Under the pieces are notes generated by a model that was not told the origin of the DNA, made no database searches, and saw only the letters and a list, made by a program, of their open reading frames with translations. Below, one piece after another: positions 36,067 through 45,999 of a DNA stretch of 64,000 bases. Position 1 is the first letter of the stretch; the number at the start of each line of letters is the position of its first letter. Source of the stretch: Isoetes taiwanensis. Lineage: Eukaryota; Streptophyta; Lycopodiopsida; Isoetales; Isoetaceae. The position numbers and the translations under genes were made by a program. The stretch spans positions 124,001-188,000 of the forward strand of contig JAJEKV010000292.1 of NCBI GenBank assembly GCA_021234155.1, given 5' to 3'.

Positions 36067-36239
36067 AGAGGTATGCCATGATGATCTCTCTGCCTTCAGT
36101 TGATATGTATGCAAAATGTGGGAGCTTATCAAAGCCAAACATAGTATTTAGTAACTCGTCAAACTAGGATGTAATTCTTTGGAATACGCTCATTTCATTT
36201 CAGGCCCATTAAATACGATAGAAAGGCATAGAGCATGAT

Positions 36240-36815
36240 ATGATGAGGTTCAATTATTGTAGGATTGGATGAGCATGAAAAGGGTTTCTTGCTTTAGTAT
36301 GCTTTGAAAAGATGTTGCAGAATGGCTTAAAACCAAATGAGATTATATTCTTAGCGTGATCAAAGCATGTTCTAACATAAAAACAATAGACCAATATAGG
36401 CATATTCATATTCATAATATCATTATGGAAAGTGGACTACAATTGGATGTTTTTCTGAGAAGTAAACTTGTAGATATGTACTCCAAACGTGGAAGCATTG
36501 AAAATGCCAGAAGATGCATGTAAAATCTTCAATATGATATCTCATCGAGACGGGGTGTTGTGGAATTCATTGACTGAGGATATAGTTATCCAGGAAATGG
36601 TGATTGTGGAGAGACTACTTGGTGCATTAGATTATTCTGGCAATATGCAACACGAGAGGATAAATCCAGATATTGTGACCTTCGCGAATAGTCTTATTGC
36701 CTGCAGCCATGCTAGTCTAGTGGCTGATAGATACGGATGTTTCACATTGATGACATTTATTATGCTGGAAGTCGGAATGGAAATTATGGGTCTAGCAGTT
36801 GGGTGCAATGTGTAA
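36240..36815 (+). pseudogene. PLS-class PPR gene remnant
   Basis: Successive frames give FEKMLQNGLKPNEI-like text, then SVIKACSNIKTIDQYRHIHI and MESGLQLDVFLRSKLVDMYS then KRGSIENAR (36355-36510), an L plus S motif pair. After a frame change come CKIFNMISHRDGVLWNSL and INPDIVTFANSLIACSHASL VADRYGCF (36519-36750), another S/P/L set. Motif order matches the middle to the end of a PLS PPR protein of the organelle RNA-editing type. At least three frame breaks and a premature end show that it is dead. It lies 6 kb from the intact PPR gene on the same strand. Confidence 0.75.
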
Positions 36816-37689
36816 AAATTTAGAGAGTCAAAAAGAAGATGGGGTCAAACCATATTTTCCATGTCAGCCTATGATTTAGATGCCATGGTTGCCAAGTCAA
36901 TAATGTAGCCAATTAAACAACACATGTTTGCCATTATACGGTCTGAAAGAACCGTGGAAAGCACACTGAAACACACACAGATGCTCAGATCGTTCATAGG
37001 AGGTAGACTCTTATTACAGCCTATGCAGTTTAATTGCCTCTTAAAACCTTATGTCTAGTTTGTTGTGCAGTACATACAGGACCAGAAATATACATGGTCA
37101 TATTAATGCACGAAACAGGAATAACTTGATTGTATAATATTCTAGATATGCTGGATTTCTTGAGCATCCTTCGCTTATAATTAAGTTGAAGCAACATGGG
37201 CTGCTTATATGCTATGTTTTCAAAGTAATAGTCCATTTGCTGCTTATGCATGTGTACTTAGAGCAGCTAGATCCTGAGGCTTTCACTTATAAACCTGAAC
37301 ATGGCTGACAATTATGACTAACCTATGGGTATGGTGTATTATTGAAATTCAGGTTCAGAACTATAGAACATCACCAAAGATTTTTGAAGAACAAGCATAT
37401 CGCAACAAGGAAATGAAGTTGTTAGTGAGCACCTTGCTACATTATTCTTGTTGTTGGCATTGTAAAGATTGTTACATGTAAATGTAACTGTGACTTGTGA
37501 CCGGATTTAAATAAAGGAGTTTTTGTTTTACTTATACTTTTATTTCTTCGTAAGTTGTAGCCTAAATTCATCTTAGACTTCATCAGCATTACAAGCTGCG
37601 TAATTGAAAATGCAAATGCAGGCATACTGCAAATCAATATAAATTTCAAATTGCAAACAAAATGTAAATAGACTAAAACTTGTCAAATC

Positions 37690-37975
37690 TGGTGAAAAAT
37701 GTTATAAATTTTTTGACGATTTTTTTGATGATTTTGGTGACAATTTTTTTTTGACGTTCTTTTCGACTTCTTCTTCGGCGTTAATTTTGGCGAATCTTGG
37801 CGATATTTTTGGCGCTTAATCATCAGAAAAGCGGCGATATTTTTTTACGATCTTTCCGGAGGCGATTTTTACGGCGTTAGATCATCGGGTAAAAATCGTC
37901 GGGTAAATCGTCGTCCGGTATGGTCTTGGCGATTTAATACGTTTTGTGAATACTATCTGACGATTTTTCTAACGT
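37690..37975 (+). repeat. GACGATTTTT/GGCGATTTTT low-complexity tract
   Basis: Some 15 variants of (G/T)GGCGAT(T)n and GACGATTTTT, plus TCGTCGGGTAAA and ATCGTCG words, occur across 280 bases, with poly-T runs. This directly precedes the truncated copia element. It could be a decayed satellite or a TE end. Confidence 0.5.
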
Positions 37976-37984
37976 AGAATAGGC

Positions 37985-40092
37985 ATTCTCTTGTAGTGTC
38001 TTTGGGAAGAACCCATTGTGATGGATGTTCGTGTCCAAAATCTCCTTCCCTCTGATGCGATGTCGGCTCGACACCTCATGAGGTCTGGTTTGGCTCCAAG
38101 CCACGGTTTATCACACCTTTGAGTTTTTGGCAGTACTATGTACATCCAGGTTCCAAAAGATACCAGGTCTAAATTTGATGATAAAAGCATCAAAGATGAA
38201 TCCTCCCTAGCTTCTGCATATACTGATCCTGATCTTGATGTCAACTTTATTCTTGCAGAAAGGCTTGTGTCTGATCCACCCATCTCTTTGATTGATCAAG
38301 AAGCTGGCCGCCTAGCCCGTTTGCACTCTTCTGTCCAGTCTGCCCATTACTCTAAGACTTCTGCATCAGCTTCTACTTCTACTTCTGACTCTTTGGCCAT
38401 TGAAAATCCACCTGATGTTTTTGATTTACTCATCATGCCCCCCCTCCCCGCAGATCTGAGCGATTAAGAACACCCGGAAGAAGCTTCTCCTTAGTGCTGA
38501 GACGAGTCTAATTGAATGGGTCTGTTTGGCCACCCCTTCCACACCTTCCACTATACATGGAGCTATTCAAGGATCCGAAGGTAATCACTGGAAACAGGCT
38601 ACGTATGCTGAGATCCAATCTTATACCAACCAAGTCTGGACTCTTGTCCCGCCACCTATTGGACACAATATTATTGACTATAAATGGGTCTTTTCTAAGA
38701 AATTCCACGGTGATGGAAGCCTTGAGAGGTACAAGGCCCGATTGGTAGCCAGGGGTTTTACACAAGTACATGGTTTGGATTTTGATGAAACTTATTCTCC
38801 AGTAATTCATATGACTAGTCTTCGCACAATTCTTACTCTTGCAGCTAAAAATGATTGGGAGATTCTTCAGCTTGACGTGCAGACCGCTTTCCTCTACGGC
38901 GAGCTTCACGAACTCATTTTCATGAGGCAGCCTCCTGGTTTTGAGCACCAAGATCATCCTGATAATGTATGTCAGGTATATAAGCACTTTATGGACTCAA
39001 GCAAGCCTCCAGAACTTGGTTCCAGAAATTTGACACTGTTTTACATAGTCTACATTTCTAGTCCTCCTCTATTGATCCTACTGTGTAGATCCGACAGCAA
39101 GAATCCTCCACTGTGCTCATTCTTTTTTATATAGATGATCTTCTCTTGATTCGAATGACAAAGACCATCTGCATCATATCTACCACCATCGTTGTGCTCA
39201 TTTTTTCATGTACCTCGGAGAGGCCATCTTTTTCTTGGGACTCCACATTACTCGTGACCGTTATAACCGTACTCTTCATTTGGATCAGCATAAGTATGCA
39301 CAAGAAGTCTTGGAACGTTTTGGTATGGCCTCTTCGCATTCCAGTTTTATTCCTATGGAGCCGCACCTTCACTTGTTTGACCAATCCATTCCCAATAATC
39401 CTCTCCCTGAAGTTCCTTCTCGATCTCTGGGTGGGTAGCCTTATGTATTTAATGGTATGCACTAGACCTGATTTATGCTATTCTGTTTTACCACTCTCGG
39501 CCAGTTTAATGATAAGTACACTCTTCATCATTGGAATTTGGCTAAGAAGATTCTCTGATATATCCGGGGAATGCGGCACTATGGGATCACATTCTCGACT
39601 CTGATTTTTGCAGAATTAATGCTTATGGTGGATGCTAGTTGGGGAACAAATGTCAAAGCACGATCTACACCGGTTGTTGCTTTCTCTTCTATGGAGGTTT
39701 GTTAGGTTGCAAAAAAGCAAACCACAATGGCACGCTCATCCGCTGAAGTTGAGTATCTAGCACTTTCTCATGGTGCTAGAGATCTTGTTTCTTATCATAG
39801 ACTCCTTCATTTTGTTGGTTGTTCTCCTTCTCTTCTACTTCAGGTTTTCATTGACAATCAAAGTACACAAAACATGGCTTAATGTCCTGCTCAATGGTCA
39901 TGAACCAATCATATTCCTATCCATTATCATTATGCCTAACAACAGATTCGAAAATGACTTTATTCACCTTTCTTACCTTCCCACACAGCAGATGCTTGCA
40001 GATACATTCACCAAAGCTCTTCCCCGACAAATGTTTTAGCATACGTCTCGCTCTTGGCATCACTGATATTGATCTCAGGATTGCAAGGGGAG
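37985..40092 (+). mobile_element. Ty1/copia internal region, 5'-truncated and decayed
   Basis: Plus-strand pieces occur in copia order. The integrase end has TPHEVWFGSKP then VPKDTRSKFDDKSI (38070-38185). Reverse transcriptase reads WKQATYAEIQSYTNQVWTLV, then YKARLVARGFTQVHGLDFDE, YSPVI and QLDVQTAFLYGEL (38590-38900), with the catalytic FYIDDLLLI at about 39125 in a shifted frame. Next is YLGEAIFFLGLHITRDRYNR. RNase H reads MLMVDASWGTNVKARST (39620), SSAEVEYLALSHGARDLVSY and FIDNQSTQNMA. A polypurine tract GCAAGGGGAG ends at 40092. Gag, protease and most of integrase are missing, and several frameshifts and stops are present. It cannot encode a full polyprotein. Confidence 0.88.
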
Positions 40093-40322
40093 TGTTAGAG
40101 AATCCATCAATTCCTGATATTCCTGAATCCTGACACAACTAAGGAGGACCCAAAATTAATGACCCTTCAGGTTATTCTCTTGTCAGAGAATAACCATTGA
40201 TTGTACTTTTTTTCCTTGTTTATCTCCTGAATTAGTTCCATAATTTAGGGAGCTCAATGTATTTAAACTATCAGTGTGTTTTGCATCCTTCTCGTTCTTA
40301 ATTTTCTTTTACACTCCCATCA
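40093..40322 (+). repeat. Copia 3' LTR (about 230 bp)
   Basis: It begins TGTTAGAGAATCC immediately after the polypurine tract and plausibly ends TTTTACACTCCCATCA. It contains a TATA-like TGTATTTAAACTA near 40258, consistent with a Pol II promoter, and a short downstream R/U5. No matching 5' LTR was found in the window because the element is truncated. Confidence 0.65.
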
Positions 40323-41100
40323 TATGCAAGTTGTAACATTTTCCAATTCATCCTCAAATAGAGTATTGGTCAGGTCAATCCATCCCAGCCCAACATTGAT
40401 TGTGCTAAATTCTGTTGCGTTGCTCACCAACATGACAATTAACAAGTAAGACGGCAATTTTTTTCCCCACAAGGTTTATGATCGACTAACAAGTCTGAGA
40501 TTTGATTGTGTAACTTTTATTTGCAGAACGTGATACTTATTTTATATACAATCCATTGTACCATTCTTGCTGCATTAAGAAGTACAATATTTGGCTATAA
40601 GCAGGCTTGTGATTATTATAGTTTTGAGAATGTTTATTGTTCACGTTGTTGCAAAGTTAATTCATCATGGCCTCCATGAAACTTACATGCAATGCAATGG
40701 GAAAATATTGGAAGCGCAATGTGTAGGCTCAAAGACATAATACTTCCAAACAATTTGTTGTCCACCATCAGTTACATTCCAACTTGAAAGAAATTTTATG
40801 CTCGATACGTGTTCCTTGAAAGTCTTGATGCCCTCAGTGCGTCATGGATATAATCAAAGTTAGAAATACTAACAATCTTAGTTAAACTCCAATGATATAA
40901 CTTGGTTATAAAAAAAATTAACCATTAAATTTTTGGCAATATATTTGCTTATACTACACGTAACCTCTAAAAATTGTCCATTGATTTTATCCTTTGCGCT
41001 AATCATTGTCACATGATGGAGAAACATGGTATAAATTTTACAATACAACAGAGTGCTTATATTTCTCGCAGAAAAGTAATGCATAAATCTTTTCACCAAA
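40323..41100. other. No gene seen
   Basis: AT-rich flank of the copia LTR; no motif stood out. Confidence 0.35.
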
Positions 41101-41104
41101 CATA

Positions 41105-41268
41105 CCTTCTGCTAGTTTCCCTCTAGTTTTTCTTTCCTTTGGGTCTGCTAGTTTCCCTCTAGTTTTCTTTCCTTTGGATTAGCACAAGCTCAAAACAGAT
41201 ATTATATCTTCTGCAAGTTTCCCTCCAGTTTTTCTTTCCTTTGGGTTAACACAAGCTCAAAATAGATA
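41105..41268 (+). repeat. Three-copy CT-rich tandem repeat
   Basis: The unit CTTCTGC(T/A)AGTTTCCCTC then (T/C)AGTTTTTCTTTCCTTTGG occurs at about 41106, 41145 and 41210. The last two copies also share the following AGCACAAGCTCAAAA-AGATATTA. Identity is high. Confidence 0.75.
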
Positions 41269-41665
41269 TTACTGCCCATTCACCTCTTCTTTTGAATCAT
41301 ATTTAGCTTAATTATCTATCCACAACTCTTCTTTTTCTTTCCCATCCCTTGCCCCAAGCCTGCCCTACTGCTAGTTGTTTTTTTAGTGTAAGCTTGAGAT
41401 TCTATTAATTTACAAATATAGTAGATGATCCCTAAGGATCAGATAGGAAGATTTAGTGCACGAAATGAAAGCATAACCGTCAACACAATAGTAGACCAAA
41501 GTCTCATGCCTTAATCTTCCATCAACATCCAAGTTCATAACCACACATCTTCCTACAATGATAAATATTGTAGAAGTACCAACTATAGAAGCATACATCA
41601 GGCGCCATGAGAAAGTGTTCCTAAATCCCCAACATGTAGTGTTGTTCCTAACTCCCCAACATGTA

Positions 41666-41776
41666 TTGGGGAATGGAAGGGGGGAGCCCCTTTCCGTTTG
41701 GAAGGGGCCCCCCCGGGAGGCAAAGGGAGGGGGTCCCTTCCAAACCGGAAAGGGGCGATCCCCTTCCATTCCCCAA
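41666..41776. repeat. GC-rich 45-bp inverted repeat
   Basis: The arm TTGGGGAATGGAAGGGGGGA to GGAAGGGGCCC (41666-41710) pairs with GGGTCCCTTCCAAACCGGAA to CCATTCCCCAA (41732-41776) with about 4 mismatches, around a 20-base loop with a CCCGGG core. It is a striking GC island in AT-rich DNA. Nearby, ACTCCCCAACATGTA/ATCCCCAACATGTAG is duplicated just upstream, and CCCAACTTCCATT recurs at 42365 and 42438 and inverted at 41780. Confidence 0.8.
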
Positions 41777-42675
41777 CAAAATGGAAGTTGGGATCCATTT
41801 CCCTTTTTAAGAAAATTTCTTTGTCCTGTTCCGGTGGTGGGCTATGGTGCGGAGGTGTTCTTGAGGATCTTGGAAGGTTAAGGCCGCTTAAGGCCGATTT
41901 TTTTGAATCTTAAGGCAAATCGGAGATTTTTTGAAGCTTTTAAGGCTTGGATAATCAAGCTAAAGGCGCCTGCTATTGTAAGGACTGAATTTAAAGTTTA
42001 ATGCCGGATTTGAAGCGTGGAGCACGATTAGTCAGAACAGGGCGGATCTTAGGCTTTTTTGGATATTTCATGAATCAAAGATTTTATGAAGCTTAAGGCC
42101 AGATGCTTGCTTCAGGCCGGAATTTTTGAAGATGATGGGATATTTTTGAAGGTAGAAGATTTTTTGTTGCTTGCGACTTCTGTTGCGTCTTCTATTGCAT
42201 CTGATCATTCTTCCTCGGCATCAGAGCATTCGCGAAAGCCATAAACAGGTAAAAACAGGGGAACGCAGAAGAAGGGAAAACTGGGGAATGCAGTTAGCCA
42301 TATATAAACAAGAAAATGTAACCTTTAAGCTCCGGTAAAAAATGATGCATGCGGAATGTTGAACCCCAACTTCCATTCCGGTTGAGAGACAATGCCAGAT
42401 GGCATCACCATATTAAGCTGCAAACAAAAATGGAGACCCAACTTCCATTTTGTAGTGTTGTAAGACCTAATAGCTACCTTGCACACACATTCACTTAACA
42501 GAAAAAGAGGAAAGATATTATGTAAAAAAAATGGGACTAGCATGGACTTGGCTATCTTCCAAAGCTCCTACAGCATTAGGAAGAGCATTAGAAGCACCTG
42601 AGGCAGATTAATTATGGACAGCAAGGGATCCTTGAGTGGGCGTTTGCCTAAACAGAATCAGGGCTCGTTAAATCA
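41777..42675. other. No gene seen; repeated CCAACTTCCATT words
   Basis: This lies between the GC-rich hairpin and the PPR gene. The three CCAACTTCCATT(T/C) sites suggest remnants of one element spanning about 41.6-42.45 kb. No coding domain is visible. The PPR promoter probably lies here, but I can point to no specific site. Confidence 0.35.
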
Positions 42676-44970
42676 ATGTCATTACAACATTACAACATAT
42701 ATATGTTCAAATGTTGGTGCACATTAGCTCAAGAGATGCGCGGCGATCGTAAAATTTTAAAATCTGCTCAACTGTTACAAGCTCGGAACGGGCCTAGAGT
42801 TTCGACTTGCTCTGATAACAGCGATGACGAAGAGGAGAAAGATGGTCCTTTTGAACTGGAAAGCAACAAGGAGAAAAGCTCTTCTAATAAGGTGCTCGAT
42901 ATGCATGCTATTGTTTCCCGCATTCAAAGATGTGGCTTTACAAAGACCTTGCCTGGAAGTAAGCTCACCCATTCTTATGTTATCCATTTCGGTTTGCTAG
43001 GAGATAGATTTATAGGAAACCAAATTATACAGATGTATGGTAAGTGTGGAGCAGTACAGAATGCACGCATTGTCTTTGACTATCTGCCTAGAAAAAATTC
43101 TTTTTCTTGGAATATCATGATTGTTGCCTATACTGAACAGGGCTACATAAAAGAGGCCTTCCAACTGTTTAAGGAAATGCCACAAAAAACCTCTGTTTCA
43201 TGGAATGCCATGATTAGATCATATGCACAGTGTGGTCAATTTGCAGAGGCTCTTAATCTTTTTGAGCAAATGCCTGAGAGGGATATATTTTCTTGGACAA
43301 GTATGGTCTCTGCCTATGCCCAGCATGGGCATTTGAAGCAAGCATTTGATCTTTTCAGCAAAATGCCAATGCGAAATGTAGTCTCATGGAATGCATTGAT
43401 AGCAGCTTATGGTCACCATGGACACCTTAAGGAGGCTAAAGAACTTTTTGAGAAGATGCCATTGCGAGATGCTTTCTCCTGGAATGCAATGATTTCAGCC
43501 TTTGCTCAACAGGGTCAACTCAACCAGGCATTACAATATTTCCATCAAATGCCATGTCCTGATGAGATAACATGGACTGCCATGATTACTGGTTATACAC
43601 GGCAAAGGATGCTCAATGAGGCCATTGAACTATTTTCAAAAATGCCCCACAAGAATGTGATTGCCTACAATGCTATCATTGCAGCCTATGCAGATCAAGG
43701 ATACCTAAAAGAGGCTCTCAATCTCTTTGAGAACCTGCCTTATCGAAATATAGTTAGTTGGAATACCATGATTGCTGGATACGCTCAAAATGGTCATCTG
43801 AAGGAAGCCTTGGAACTCTTTAATCGGATGCCTTCTCCCAATGTCGTCTCATGGTCTACTATAATTTCGGGTTATGTTGTGAAAGATGAACTCAAGCAGG
43901 CCGTCGATATGTTTCAAAGAATGCCTTACCATGACGCCGTCGCTTGGAACATTATCATTCAGGCACATATTGACAAAGGAAATCTTGAAGAGGCATTAAA
44001 TTATTTCTTGAGGATGCCTGACAAGGATGTGGTTTCTTGGAATGCAATGATAGGAGGTTATGCTCAATATGGAAAAGTTGAGGAGGCCCTTTCCCTGTTT
44101 CAGCAGATGTCCCAACGGGATGTGGTATCATGGAACTCCATGATTGGGGTGTATACACAACAAGGATTGCTTGATGAAGCCTTTCAAATTTTCAAACAGA
44201 TGCCTGGGAAAAATGTGGTCTCATGGAACGCCATGATTTCAGCCTATGCGCAACATGGGCAGCTGGAAGAAGCATTTCAGCTTTTTCATGAAATGCAGGC
44301 AAGAGATACAAATCCAGATAAAGTTACTTTCGTTAGTCTCCTTGATGGGTGTTCCAGTCAGGTAGCCTTTGTCAAAGGTAAGCACTTGCACGTGGAGATT
44401 ATTAGCAGAACATTTGGTTCTGCACTTGATGTTGTGATTGGCAATGCTCTTGTTAATATGTATGGGAAGTGTGGTAGTCTTAAAGATTCACAAACGGTTT
44501 TTGATGAAATGCACTGTCGAAATATGATTTCTTGGAATGGGTTGATAGCAGTTTATGCTCAACATGGTTATGGAACTGAAGCAATCAGACTTTTCCAAGA
44601 AGTGAAAGTGCCAGATGAATCAACTTTTGTTAGTCTTTTATCTGCCTGTAGTCATGCTGGTCTTGAAGATGAGGGGCACCATTACCTTCTATACATTACC
44701 CATACTGAGGGTGTTTTCCCATCATTGCAGCATTATAATTGTGTAGTTGATCTTCTTGGACGAGCCGGGCATTTAGGTGAGGCAGAGACTTTTGTAAATA
44801 ATAGCCCCTTCTGCCACGATGCCACATCCCTTAGAGCTTTACTTGGTTCGTGCAGCATTCATGCAGATATACCCAGAGGAAAACGTGCTGCAAAACAGCT
44901 GTTAGAGTTGGAACCTAGGGACCCTGCAGCATATGTTATGCTGTCAAACATGCATAGCGTTCATTCATAA
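42676..44970 (+). CDS. PLS-class PPR protein, 764 aa, intronless
   Basis: This is an intact single-exon ORF. Residues 1-75 are a variable leader with an acidic patch (SDDEEEKDG), and no clear transit peptide is visible. Residues 76-141 hold an L and an S motif, then from 142 to 513 come twelve consecutive 31-residue S-type repeats of the pattern VVSWNAMISAYAQHGQLEEA plus LF-MP-RD. After these come a P-like motif, an L/S pair (VVIGNALVNMYGKCGSL), P, L (FVSLLSACSHAGL) and S2 (YNCVVDLLGRAGHLGEAE). The start of an E motif follows (LRALLGSCSIHADIPRGKRA), and the protein stops at SNMHSVHS. Family members bind organelle RNA one base per repeat, chiefly for C-to-U editing. The E2, E+ and DYW domains are missing, so any editing would need a partner in trans, or the tail has been lost. 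The first ATG (42676) is assumed; MRGDRK (42736) is an alternative start. Organelle targeting is unproven. Confidence 0.9.
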   Translation: MSLQHYNIYMFKCWCTLAQEMRGDRKILKSAQLLQARNGPRVSTCSDNSDDEEEKDGPFELESNKEKSSSNKVLDMHAIVSRIQRCGFTKTLPGSKLTHSYVIHFGLLGDRFIGNQIIQMYGKCGAVQNARIVFDYLPRKNSFSWNIMIVAYTEQGYIKEAFQLFKEMPQKTSVSWNAMIRSYAQCGQFAEALNLFEQMPERDIFSWTSMVSAYAQHGHLKQAFDLFSKMPMRNVVSWNALIAAYGHHGHLKEAKELFEKMPLRDAFSWNAMISAFAQQGQLNQALQYFHQMPCPDEITWTAMITGYTRQRMLNEAIELFSKMPHKNVIAYNAIIAAYADQGYLKEALNLFENLPYRNIVSWNTMIAGYAQNGHLKEALELFNRMPSPNVVSWSTIISGYVVKDELKQAVDMFQRMPYHDAVAWNIIIQAHIDKGNLEEALNYFLRMPDKDVVSWNAMIGGYAQYGKVEEALSLFQQMSQRDVVSWNSMIGVYTQQGLLDEAFQIFKQMPGKNVVSWNAMISAYAQHGQLEEAFQLFHEMQARDTNPDKVTFVSLLDGCSSQVAFVKGKHLHVEIISRTFGSALDVVIGNALVNMYGKCGSLKDSQTVFDEMHCRNMISWNGLIAVYAQHGYGTEAIRLFQEVKVPDESTFVSLLSACSHAGLEDEGHHYLLYITHTEGVFPSLQHYNCVVDLLGRAGHLGEAETFVNNSPFCHDATSLRALLGSCSIHADIPRGKRAAKQLLELEPRDPAAYVMLSNMHSVHS

Positions 44971-45999
44971 CTAGCTTAGAGATGGGATAAATCATCTAAT
45001 TTCTACTTTTGCCATGTCACTGACACAAGAGATGAAAATTAAACACCAAAGTTAGAAAAATGAAGAATTATAGGAAGTGGTTCAGTGTCTCGGGCAGTCT
45101 TTCTCCCCTCTGCGTCACTTGTTTGGGTATACCAACAAACCACTCATTGAGCAACCTATGCAGTCTTAGAAACTCCATCTCTGTATTTGCTGCAGCCCCC
45201 CTTTCCATACCTAAAAGCTTTTATGCAAATTATATAATTACAGATTAGTTTAAAATGATGACATTCATGTGGATACAATTACCACAGCTTGTCCCATTTT
45301 GAGTCATTCATAGTGGACAAAAAATTATCCAGCTGCAGCTTATTCATTTACTCACTGTGTAAGTATTGCTTCACTTGTACGGATTAGATTAAAGATATGA
45401 TAACTTTGACAAGTTCATTCCTTATCATATGCCATGAAATGTCTAGCCTTTACATTCCAGTAGCGTCTCTCAAGCTTCAGTTATCAGCAAGCTTTAGAAC
45501 CACTTGTTCTTTCACTATCAATCAAGATGAGCATGCCATGTGTCTTAAATCAGTGATGCAGGAAACAGTGGGGCACATGCAGGCAATTGGCAGCCCCCTG
45601 GTCTGGGCCATTTTTTGACGTGAGGCTTATAACCGTACAAATTTCTCACCTAAAGTGATAAAAATGTACACTTTTGGAGTGCAACTTTACAAACTGCACA
45701 CACTTGAAAACTAAACTGTTTCTCTGTACCATTCCCTAAATTTCATATAGATGTCAGCCGATGTTTTTAATTCCTCCATAATTGAGCACCTTATCAAAAA
45801 CATAAGGTGCAGCAGAAGTTTCAGTACGAAACAAATAACTCAAATTTCATAAGGTTTCCAACCAAACTGTTTACCGCACAGCTCTCTTCATTCCACATAT
45901 AGAGCAGATGGTCAATAGAGGATGTAATATCTTGAATACTAGCTTCCAGTTCAAAGGGATTATCATCTTGTGGGGGTTTGAAGTTCAGGCCTCTAACTT
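44971..45999. other. Convergent intergenic region of two PPR loci
   Basis: No gene seen. Just past the PPR stop, LA, a second stop and RWDKSS can be read in frame, reminiscent of the GRWDEV that usually follows in the E motif, so the tail may have been cut by stops. A 9-base inverted repeat (GCACCTTAT/ATAAGGTGC, 45786-45810) could help terminate or process transcripts; this is speculative. Confidence 0.4.

Noticed and set aside
38070..40322. An active copia element
   Set aside because: No 5' LTR or gag, and stops and frameshifts in integrase, RT and RNase H.
41410..41769. 119-codon minus-strand frame over the GC-rich hairpin
   Set aside because: Half of it is the inverted repeat, whose both strands are open by composition; no domain recognised.
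45786..45810. 9-base hairpin as a transcription terminator
   Set aside because: Nuclear Pol II genes do not use such terminators, and short hairpins are expected by chance in AT-rich DNA.
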